Source: Undaria pinnatifida
Lineage: Eukaryota; Sar; Phaeophyceae; Laminariales; Alariaceae
Assembly (NCBI GenBank): GCA_012845835.1
Contig: JABAKD010000028.1
Coordinates: 14,416,648-14,480,647 of the forward strand
Reading direction: 5' to 3'
Length of the DNA stretch: 64,000 bases
Part shown: piece after piece, positions 43,050 to 54,394 of the stretch
How the letters are laid out: each line of letters opens with the position of its first letter
Numbering within the stretch: the first letter of the stretch is position 1
Notes under the pieces: generated by a model
Told to the model about the DNA's origin: nothing
What the model saw: the letters and a program-made list of their open reading frames with translations, nothing else
Databases searched by the model: none
Translations under genes and position numbers: made by a program

Positions 43050-43255
43050 CGGTCCTACCGAAGGAATTGACCAGTACACCAACGCATGTCGTTGGCGTTG
43101 CATTGCAGTCGAAGAACTGAACCGTAAAAATCGCGGATGCCCTCGCATCTACTGCCGCAAATATCTATCTAGACTATATATATCGGTCCAACCGAAAGAA
43201 TTGAGCAGGACAACGCCAATGCATGTCGTTGGCCGTACAATACAGCAGTCCAACG
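43050..43255. repeat. Diverged tandem duplication
   Basis: CGGTCCTACCGAAGGAATTG (43050) and CGGTCCAACCGAAAGAATTG (43186) head two copies, each followed by ATGCATGTCGTTGGC-like text. Confidence 0.7.
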
Positions 43256-43721
43256 TAAGAGCATTGTGCAGAGACACAGCAGGTCTGCCAATTGCCCAGG
43301 TCCTCGGAAAGCACGCACTTTCTTAGCCTTAGCAGAGACGTAGCTTTATTCGATTCCATCAGAGCCCCGGATGGCTTCTGAGATCCGAGGCACGTGCCTC
43401 CGATCTATTTCCTGACTATCCCGAATACAAAACGCCATCCTTATCATACGAAACCTACCCAAATTATCTCAATTCCGATAATTACAGGCCTTTCGAGGCC
43501 GTGTCTCAACACTAGCCCACCCTGATGAGCCGCATGTGCAGAAATATAGGAGATTCGGGAAAACGCTGGTTCTTCTACGAACTAGACCATGATGAGTCGA
43601 ATATGCTGCTCCTCAAAACCCACTCCCACACCTCTAACGGTCTGGCTATGGAGCCAGGAACACGCGAAGAAAAGAAGTTGAAGGAAACGCAGACCCTACA
43701 ACAAGGCAAAAGCAGCCCATC

Positions 43722-43832
43722 AAAAACCTGCCGCGTACCGCCGGTGTGGCGGGGGGGGGCAGGAAAGGCTCTATAACCTGCCGCATACCGCCGGTGTGGC
43801 GAAGGGGGGCAGGAAAGGCTTTACGACAAACC
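43722..43832. repeat. 54-bp tandem duplication
   Basis: AACCTGCCGCRTACCGCCGG with TGTGGCG, a G-run and GCAGGAAAGGCT, twice. Confidence 0.85.
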
Positions 43833-44085
43833 AACCACAGGAAAGGTACTCTGGCGAGGCGAGCCCTCGTCGATATGGAGGGGACACAGGCGCCAACACA
43901 AGGGAGAAGTCATGCGACAAACCTCCCGCGGGCCATCGGCATGGCGGGGGGTTAGACGAAGAAACGACAAATACCCGGGATGGAAGGTGGCCGCACCTAC
44001 AGCCCCGCGACGGGGGCAAGGGTTTAGCCGAAAAAACAAAGTAGAACAAATACAACCCTGACCAAGCCATCCATCCGCAAACCAT

Positions 44086-44860
44086 CCACCATACATATAT
44101 ATGGTAGAGCAATAATATAGTGGAAACTACAGAAATAAATTTGTAAAATAAATATATATGAAGTAGTCTATTAGTTTTTTTTTTTTTTTCTATAAAAGAA
44201 TAGGGCCCCTCCCATTAAAAAGTTTACCCACATAGGATATTACAAGCACCAACAAGCAGCTTCAAAACATGAGTACTGATCCGAAATCCATCGAACTCGC
44301 ACCTGACGTCCTGAAAATATATGTATTTATGAAATGTTAGAGTGACAGCGTATCAATTTGAAGCCGTAGGTTCGTGTCCCACAGAGTTTTTTTCTTTTCT
44401 TTTCTTTTTTGGGGGGGGGTAATTGTCTTATATTCTCGAATACGGTATAAAGAGTCACATATAATAAGATAAGTAATAATATTCTGTATTCGTACTTCTC
44501 CCGACATTAAAGCGGGGGGGAGAAAAAAGAAGAAAAAACCAAACACAAAATAAACCGCCTACCATACATAGATAGAGCAGTATAATAGTGGAAACTACAG
44601 AGACAAATAAATTTATATAGTAATAAAATATATATATTATTAATAGATGTTAGATCTAGCTCAAAATTCCCCGCCCAAAGCAAAAAACCCAATACTTACC
44701 ATTATCATAGACTAGTGGACAACAAATAGGATCCCTCCCAATAAAAACTCACCCATATAGTATATTACAAGTACCAACAACGCAGCTTGCAAAGATGAGT
44801 ATTGACCTGAAATTCGTCGAACTCACGGCTGACGTCCTTGAAATTTGTTTATAAAATAAA
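44086..44860. repeat. Direct duplication of a segment of about 250 bp
   Basis: 44086-44335 and 44560-44860 share ATAGTGGAAACTACAGA, a TATTACAAG-CACCAACAA stretch, and ATCGAACTC followed by CTGACGTCCT. A/T-rich with no ORF. Confidence 0.75.
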
Positions 44861-45216
44861 AGATGACACAGGCCCCGTACATAGCCAGCCCTGTAGTACC
44901 ACGTTACACGCGAACATGGTACCCTGATCACCCCCCGGCTCTGGGCTGAGGAGGGCGTCAGCTGTGCGAACCTGAATCAATCGTAACAATCGCGGATAAC
45001 CTGGCATCTAATGCCGCAAACATCTAACTACAGGACGTAAACAGACTACGTCTTTACAGCAAGGGGCATGATAACTGCAGTGCTTCGAATTTCATTTAAT
45101 TTAGCTGATACTGTGGTCCGCTTTTTTTTTGCAGTAGTTTTTTTGTTTTTTTAATAAACCTTCCACCTCTCCCTTCTTGAAGACTTCTGTGACCGCGCGC
45201 TCGCCTGTTCACTTCT

Positions 45217-47641
45217 ATTATTATTATTATTATTATTTTTGCCCTCCGACAATGTAGCGTAGATGCCTTTCCGGTATAAATCGAATATCCTTCCTTAAAG
45301 CAGCAGTAGCACCTAATATGAAGTCGAATGATCGCACCATAATGCAGTGGTATCTTCCGCCAACCATTCGCCCATTTCCTTTCCCCACATCTTCTCCTTT
45401 TATCTACTATTCCCTTTCCCTATATATACCTGGTATGTTACAGCTGGGAGTCTACCTTAATCCTCCTCAACATTGCCACCCCAGGCCAGTGGCCTTAGTC
45501 CTCCCGATTCTTCCTCCCTTCCCCTCGCGGCCTGACGATCCCTCAGAGATAGTCTATATCGATGAACTCTGCGCGAAATCGCGACCTGAGTGGTCACAGA
45601 GATGATTTGGAATAGTCGCTCCTTGCACACGCCTTTACGCGCTAGGGACGATGCGTCCGTCCCTCCAACGATGCTTGCCGCTACCTGATCTATCAGGTCG
45701 CTGCCTTCTTTACCGAGGCGCCCAAAGCTTTCCACCGCGAGGGTGGCGAGTTTGTAGCTGCGTTCGTCGAAGGACACCTGTCCCGGACGAGCGTAGTGGT
45801 TGCGCTTGCGCGCCTCGGAAGTGGAAGCCGCTGATCCGTTTCGATCCGCGCTTCCTGCCCGCATGTGGACCCCTGCTTGTGGGTCCGCATACGTCACGTC
45901 GAGGAGTATCGACTTGTCGCGATACTCCGGTGCCGTAGCATCTCTTAGTCCACCTGCCTCAATCACGATGTCCATTCGCAAATCCCTGTCTGCGTGGAAC
46001 GGGGCTCCGCTTTCCACCTGGTGGCGGACGGACATGCTCTTAAGGGTGCGGGAGAGCGCGTGCACGAGGGGTTGGTGCTGGTTCACTTGCGCGCCCGCTC
46101 GATGACACAATCGCGCATGCCGCGTATTAACATCCGCTTCACCGCAGCATGGGCATCTCGCCGCGAGGAATTCTTCTATCCCCAGAAATCTCTTCCCCGC
46201 AGTCACGAACTCTGATGCAGGGATGGTTCTAGCTGAGTCTACAGGTCTCGCCCTTAGGAAGGCGGTAGCCCCTGATCCCGATTGACTCCGTTGCCGGGCC
46301 CTGGCCAAGTCTCGTGTCTCCTTCTCGCCTTGAGATTCGCTTGTGTCTCGCTGGGGCCTCGTCTCGGGGAGCTGGTCCAGCGAAGAGACGTACCTCTCAT
46401 AACGTACTCGGTTTACCAGTTTACCCAGTCTATGCTGCGCTTTGCTGGAGCTGATAGTTTCGGCGTCGTGTGCAGGCAACGCGTCTGTAATTGATCGCCC
46501 TGAGGCACCTTGTCCTCCTGCTCGGAATGCTCTGTCTCGCCAGCTTTCCGGTACGATGTTCGCCATGGCCTCCTCTGAAACCCCATGCACATCGCGCAGG
46601 TCCCTGATGCTGTTCCAGATGCGTCGCACGAGGTCAGAATCGGGCAGCTCCCTCCGGACTTTGTTCCCTATTGCGCCGGATAGATCAGCAAGCACCTCTG
46701 GCACCGTCGCCACCAAGCTCCCAACGGATGCTGACATCCTCCGGGCTTCAGCCGACGACAGCCCAAACCCTCCGGCCCCCGTGGACAGGCTCGCCTGCGC
46801 CTGTTGATGGGGTTGCAGGGTCAACATGTTTGTCGGGCACCCGTCCACGAAGAACGATGATTCTTCTGCTGCCCCCGGGAGATCGAGCAATTTCTCCAAC
46901 ATCCACAAGGCGTTGCCATCTGCTTTTTTGCATGCAGCCAGCGATAGTTCTGGGTCCATCACGCGTTCAAGGTAGGAGGTCCGTTGAACCATGGAGCCGG
47001 TGGCAATCAGGTTGGCTGATTGCTTGTCCGGCATGCGCGACAACATCCGCGCAAGTTGCTCCGCTCCCCCGTTTCGGACTATCTCCATTGCGCTCTCCCT
47101 CACGTACTCATCTGTGCCGATGGGCACCCCCACCACCTGAACCCCACCACGTTCAGCGATGCTGACGCCAATGCCTTCAAGAAGGGCGATTTGTTCCGGC
47201 GTAGGTACGTGCCCCTTTGGGGGCAGGGCAACCGTTTTGCTCGGGTTGATCGCAATTCCGATGTTGGACAGCTCACGCTGGAGAAAGGGTACCACTTCCA
47301 CAGTATCGGGTGTGATTTCCATCATTCCGATGCTAATATCATCTAGGTAGGCGAATGCCTCTACACCTCTTGGCTCGAACTCCTCCCGTGTCCGCTTCAG
47401 CACCGGCAGGAGCGGCATGCAGAACAACGCTGGCCCCATAGCATCACCTTGTTGTACCCCGCTGGAGCAGTCGATCTTCCGCCTTTCTCCCGATTCCATC
47501 TGAAAAAACACGGGCGCAGACATCTCGCCGTAACATTTTGCCACGAACGGTGTAAGCGCCGGTACGCAAGTGGCTGCCTCCGCTAGCATAGCAGTCCGCT
47601 TCACTGTGTTGAATGCGTTGGATATTATTGTTATTATTATT
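45217..47641 (-). mobile_element. 5'-truncated REL-type non-LTR retrotransposon in (TAA)n
   Basis: Element body between (ATT)7 at 45217-45237 (its 3' tail side) and an ATT-rich run at 47624-47641 (its 5' side). It holds a 3' leader of about 220 bp and the ORF below. Site-specific elements of the Dong/R4 type are known to insert in TAA repeats, and the flanks fit that habit. Confidence 0.7.
45457..47622 (-). pseudogene. Reverse transcriptase with CCHC-like finger and restriction-like endonuclease domain, 5' truncated
   Basis: About 720 codons without a stop, starting mid-domain at SNAFNTVKR, the end of RT motif A. The motif A catalytic Asp is replaced by repeat-derived Ile codons, so no natural start is present (the first V/M-like codon is GTG at 47604). 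Counting from that GTG: motif B SGVQQGDAMGPAL near residues 48-60, the catalytic YLDD box at 86-89, a thumb with NPSKT, a finger CPCCGEAD...H...C near 484-501, then RMDIVIEAG (545) and ILLDVTYADP (569) with a later K/Y cluster, the layout of the PD-(D/E)XK-type endonuclease of R2/R4/Dong elements. It supplied target cleavage and reverse transcription. This copy should be inactive. Confidence 0.85.
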
Positions 47642-49261
<1,620 letters not shown>

Positions 49262-49746
49262 ATGGATAGATCTCCCAGCCGGCTAAGGAATGCAGGGGGG
49301 ATCATGGCGTCTGATCGTGATAGCTCGCCAGACAGAGGGGCGGGAGGGCGCTATAGCTACAACGCCGCACAGCACCAGCGTCGCAGCGTCACCGCAGCGG
49401 ACCACTCTCGAGAGCAGGTGCAATCAGCTCTCGACAATCTGCTCAGCGACAACGACGATGCTGCCAGCCCAAAAACACCCAGCAGCAGTTATCCCCGGGG
49501 CGGCTTTGGCGCACCGCCCGGGGAGAGCCTTCGCTCTCCAGGGGGGGGGAGGCGGCGATCGCGGGCAGGGCAGGACCCTATTGCATTGGATGCGACTGGT
49601 AGTAGCAGGCATGATCGATCGCCGAGTGGTGCTATCTCGCCAGCTGGGAGCCAACTGCGCATTGAGAATCCGGATGCGTTTCCCGGCAGTCCCACTGGGG
49701 CGAGGTCGCCGGGTGGGTATACGCCTACTCCTGGGGGGGGAAGGAG
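49262..49746 (+). CDS. First exon of a Ser/Pro/Gly-rich protein, probably the N-terminus of the coiled-coil gene
   Basis: ATG then DRSPSRLRNAGG, a disordered basic region with many S-P and R-S-P words, a short helix SREQVQSALDNLLSD, and further PGGGRRRSRAG and SPTGARSPGG text. The frame closes at TAA 49748-49750, but a GTAAAC donor overlaps that stop, giving a phase-2 exit. The S/P and R/S content suggests phosphorylation sites. Linkage to the coiled-coil exons from 54 kb is inferred from strand and order only. Confidence 0.55.
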
Positions 49747-50924
49747 GTAAACTTCACGTACAGCAGTGTATACAGTCTAGTCTACCAGGTATACAGCAGC
49801 AGTCGTCGTATCCTGCGTTCATGTTTGGGTGGCTTATCATAGCAGACATCGTGCACGTATGTATTTATCCAATGTACGGGAACGGTAGTATACGATGTTG
49901 CATGCCATGTACGCTCCGCTGCCAGACGTACCTGGTATAGTCTACAGGTAGGTGATACTGACACCCGAATGTTTTATGCGTCCCTGCTGCATACTATTGT
50001 AAGTATAATACGTACCAGTACACAGCACGTTTTCATGTATTTATCTGCTGTAGGCTGTGCTGCTGTTGTTGTTGTGATTGTAGCAGTGTAGTTGCAGCGC
50101 TTGCGGCATGTACGTGCTGGCAGGTCGCCAACCAACGTTCGTTCCGCCCACGACGTCGCATCTCTCTCATGGTGGCACTATACACCAGTACACTCCCTGG
50201 TGTATAAACTACCGATCCCCTCACGAAGGAAGGGAGCCCCACCGGAACCTCGGCCTAAAAACGACGGGGAAACAAAAAAATCGACGGCTGCTATTATACT
50301 GAAGTTAATATTAGTCTAATAGGTCGCGGTCATTTTCTACTGTTAAAATATTGATATTAATGCTACCGCTGTGTAGTGAAATCCTACCAGGTAGTATATT
50401 GTCACGTTTCTTTGTTTCTCATCACAACATCAATATTACGGAAACAATATTGCAATATTGTGTGTTGCAATATTGTGTGTTCCCCCGTAAAATAGCCTTA
50501 TTATGTACCAGGCGCGAGGTATCTCGGGATTCTTGACGGAGAGCCGGTGCCGTACGCAGTAGTACTGTACCTGGGTGGAAAAGAGGGTGCAACGATTCCC
50601 CCGTAGAATAGCCATAAATCTACCACACTACACCACTACACCACTACATCGGCCCCACCCCCATGGGACTTGAGAGGGGGAAAATAGAAAATACCTGGTA
50701 GTTTTTTTTCAAGTGACCTGATTATAGCATCGAGCACGCCAAGAGCCAGCCCCGAGCTGCTGCGGTCGGAGATGCGTCTAAACTGCCACAATAGCTACAT
50801 ACAGTACAGCCACCTGGAAGACACGCGTGGAGCATGGCGATACTCGTATAGTCTAATCGTTTATTGAACACTCTACCTACACGCTTGTATTAGATGGCGT
50901 TCGTCGCTTTTGTTGTTGGCATAA

Positions 50925-50992
50925 CTTAAGCACCATTTAAGCGCCATTTAAGCATATTTTAAGCATAATTTAAGCGAAGTTTAAGCAAGTCC
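50925..50992. repeat. Tandem ATTTAAGC words
   Basis: Six copies of a 10-12 bp unit (CATTTAAGCG and variants). Confidence 0.8.
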
Positions 50993-51009
50993 CCAAAACG
51001 GTACCCAGT

Positions 51010-51540
51010 TGGCCTTGTACGTTAACCTTTTTACTGCACGGCAAAAATTATTATTTTACATTGTTTCCAAGTAACGTATCCAGAAAAAAACGGGTTTCCA
51101 GTTGTAACGGCGTTAATGTATCCCTTTTTTTACACTGCAACAATTATTCCACCCTAATTCCGAGTAATTTACCCACGAAGATGGGTTTCAAGCTGGAAAG
51201 GCGTTAGGTTAACCTAGCCAATGCCAAAATCTATCTACACTAATTCCAAGTAATTTTGTCGACGAAAACGGATTTCCAGCTGTAAAGGCGTTGAGTTATT
51301 CCTTTTCACTGCACCTCGAAATATTTCCTGCACCAATTCCAAGTAATTTCACCCAAGAACGGGTTTCCAGCTGTGAAGGCGTTAACTTAGCCCTTTTACT
51401 ACACGGCAAGACATAATCCTACACTGCATTCCACATACATAATGTTTCCACGAAAACGGGTTTCCAGCTGTAAAGGTGTTGAGTTATCCCTTTCGCTACA
51501 CGGCAAAACATGATCCCACACTAACTCCTAGTTGCCTAAA
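51010..51540. repeat. Satellite-like tandem array, unit about 85-100 bp, five to six copies
   Basis: Each unit carries AATTCCAAGTAATTT, ACGGGTTTCCAGCTGTAAAG, GCGTTRA and CACGGCAA words in the same order. Single monomers occur at 17755-17860 and as fragments near 13770 and 22230. Confidence 0.85.
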
Positions 51541-51642
51541 CCCCTGAGCCGTGGGTGCCGTTCAGATTTCCGCGAGCAATAAAAACACCACCACCGAAAA
51601 AGCCTGAACGTCTGAGCCTTCCACACTTTCGGATATGTCTGG

Positions 51643-51876
51643 TACTGCTGTATACAGGACTACTGTATACAGGACTACTGTATACAGGACTACTGTATAC
51701 AGGACTACTGTATACGGGACTACTGTATACAACAGGACTACTGTATACAGGACTACTGTATACAGGACTACTGTATTATACAGGACTACTGTATACAGGA
51801 CTACTGTATACAGGACTACTGTATACAGGACTACTGTATACAGGGCTACTGTATACAGGACTACTGTATACAGGAT
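51643..51876. repeat. 15-bp minisatellite with palindromic core
   Basis: About 15 copies of TACTGTATACAGGAC with small variants. CTGTATACAG inside is a perfect palindrome. Confidence 0.93.
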
Positions 51877-53038
51877 ATACATTTTTTCATAGAAACAGGG
51901 TAACAAGGAAAGACAGACTGGTATTTCTCAGGAGTATAAAAAATCGGGGGCGGATTTGCTGAAGTTGGTGTAAACCGCATCCTCTCCCCAACAAGATATT
52001 TACCCTTTTTTCTGCTTCCGGCCTACTTTCAGTGATGCCAAAAGGCATTTTTTTTTTTTTTTTATCCTCCGGCGGATGGGGCAAAATAAAGCTTTAGCTC
52101 ACCACACTTCCACGTATTTTCATACGCGTCGTGTGTCGATTTAACTCAGCTGCTTTCGCAGCCCAACGCTAGCTGGCGCACCCTTCGGGTCCCATTGTAG
52201 GTGTAGCGTAAGCTGTCCCTATCAGTGGTCTTCGTTACAACCCCGGCAGCGCAAGCAAAAAGGTACCTGGTAGTATTTATATAGCGCGTGGCGGGTGATA
52301 CAAAAAGAAGAAGGTCAATCATGGTTTTAAAAGTATTTTGTTTCCCGCAGGAAGACCCCACGTAGTCGCCGATTGTGCGAGGTCTTCCCACGAACGTCAA
52401 AAGCCGTTTAAACTCGTTAAGATCGACGACCACAAACACCGAAGCTGTGCGAGCTTGTGAGCGTTTTGGGACGGGAGCGTGCAGAGGCACTGCAGCAGTG
52501 CAGTGGTGTAGTGTAGTGTAGTGTAGTGCAGTGTAGTGCGGTGTAGTGATTGATACGACCTACGGTAGATTACGTGCGCCAACCATTGTTGTCTTTTGCC
52601 CTGAACGGTTGTTAGCGTGATGAAACAATGGTTGGTATCCCTCACCCAAAACCTCTTCGTTCCGACAAAATGTGAAGGTGCAACCATTGTGACAAACAAA
52701 CCATCCCGTCGCCTGGGTGTACAAAAGAAAATCGTTTTTGAAAACAACCAATACCTTTTTTTCGGCAATTTCGGGTTTACGCATAGGAGCACCGTCATTC
52801 TTGGTGGAAAGAAAAAAATATCCCAAAAGTGATACCTCTATCGTCAGCACTTCGTATCAGTAGTATCAGAAGTAATGGTAGGTATGATAGGTATGATAAG
52901 GGGTTGCTTGCCCTCTTTGGGGTGAACACATTATGTTTGTATGATTTGTATGATTTGTGCGATTTGTATGATTATTTGTATGATGACCTCCTCAAGTGTG
53001 GAACTATGGGCAATGTAATAATTTTTTAGAGTACAATG

Positions 53039-53190
53039 GTTGCTTTTAGGACTACCGCACAGAAATGTTGGTCGGGTTGCGCGAACGAATGAACGAAGGT
53101 CTTCGGAGTCATGTTTCGGGTTAACTATTGAGTTTCTCGCGTTAGGCGCTCAGAAAATTCCTAGAATTTGCTGCTCCCCTATCGTGGGAA
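53039..53190 (+). repeat. Duplicated segment H, copy 1
   Basis: GAAATGTTGGTCGGGTTGCG then CGAACGAATG, and later CTCAGAAA-TTC, matching 56928-57155 in the same orientation. Confidence 0.7.
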
Positions 53191-53419
53191 CGACCCGTAG
53201 CTTCTAACCCCGCCGTTGCGCTTCGGACTGGGCTGCTCCGCGTCACCGAAACGGCATTCGTCGCTGCATTCGTCGCTTGATTTGGAGCATTGGACGATGT
53301 TCTCCCGTAAAGTCCCAATGTGGGTTAGATCAAGACAATGCGCTGCTTTGTGTTTTCGGCCTCCTTTCATCCGCTTGCAGTTCCCCATGTTTTTTTTTTT
53401 TGCTCTATGTTTCGAGGTA

Positions 53420-54330
53420 GGAGAAGGAGCAGCGTGCTGGTCGCCGAAAGGCACAACCGAATACTTACGAGGTGGTTACGTTACTCCGAGGGAGTGAACA
53501 AAATCGACGTTGACATGAGAACCCATATGCTATAGTATTAATAGTATTAATAGTAGTCATTCCAAGCGATTTGTGTCCCGAAACACAAAGTGCGAGTCCA
53601 AATGACGTTAAAACAATCCTTGTGTCTTGTGCTTTCTGTCCCTGGTATGGATTGCAGTACTGCAATCCTGCCCCTAACCCCACCCCTAGCCCGAACCGCA
53701 GCCTTCACGCCAACCGCAACCCTAACCTTCGATAACCCTAACCTTAAGTAGGATCCGGAGCAGCGCGCGGTTGCCGAAATAATACAAGAAAGGCGACTCC
53801 TGGGGGGTGGAATTTTGTACCGCAGAAGAGGTTGCGGGTTTTTTCGACGGAGAGCAGCGTTGTGCAAGGGTCAGGACATTCGCTGGTGTGTGCGCTTTCT
53901 GCCCCTTGCATTGCTTGCACTACTATATCCGTACTTCTATAGCCCCAACCCTAGCGCTAGCCTTAGCACTGACCATACAGCAGGAGAAGAAACAGCGTGC
54001 GGTCGCCAAACTTGCGCTGCACAGGTGACTCCCATGAGGTGGAAGGGGGTGGAAAAGCTCTGCCCTGGAACGAAAGTACAGTAGGTGTTTCTCGGTGGAG
54101 AGCAGCGTCCTGAAATGGATAATACAGCGCGCGATGTTTTCGTTTTCGGCCCCTTGCTTTTTGCTTGCGCTGCTGTTACGGTGTTTCGTTTTACAGTCGG
54201 AGACGAAGCAGCGTGCGGTCGCCGAAAGCCTATAGCATAGGCGACTCCCAGGGGGTGGAGATCTCTACCTTGGAAGGGTTGCAGGTGTTTCTAGACGGAA
54301 AGCAAAGGGAGGTAGTCAACGCGCATGCTC
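53420..54330. repeat. Four tandem units of about 200 bp, each with decayed exon sequence
   Basis: Units near 53420, 53755, 53985 and 54195 each carry GAGCAGCGYGCGGTYGCC (reading EQRAVA), GCGACTCC or GTGACTCC, a GGTGGA stretch and a GTGTTTCT-GACGGAGAGCAGCG block. The last unit runs into the exon at 54285. The unit at 53985 has the best splice signals, with exon-like EKKQRAVAKLALH at 53984-54024. Confidence 0.72.
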
Positions 54331-54394
54331 GCAGGACGAACGAGCTGGAAACAGTCTTGGCGAAGGAGGAGGAATACTTCTGCGCCTTACTAGA
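54285..54394 (+). CDS. Coiled-coil gene exon a
   Basis: VFLDGKQREVVNAHARR then TNELETVLAKEEEYFCALL, donor GTAAGA, phase 2. The acceptor GGTTGCAG is preferred, but the frame is open upstream to about 54252. Confidence 0.6.

Larger units (their letters stand above)
40345..45216. other. Intergenic, no recognised gene
   Basis: No coding exon recognised on either strand. It contains a family A fragment, local duplications at 43050, 43722 and 44086-44860, several poly-G and poly-T runs, and short dyads related to TACCAGGTA. Confidence 0.55.

Noticed and set aside
45651..47350. Several plus-strand ORFs over the retroelement
   Set aside because: Antisense shadows of the minus-strand reverse transcriptase frame.
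53690..53755. CCCTAA-like telomeric tract
   Set aside because: Only a few irregular CCCTAACC words. The same goes for GGGTTAGGG near 61409.
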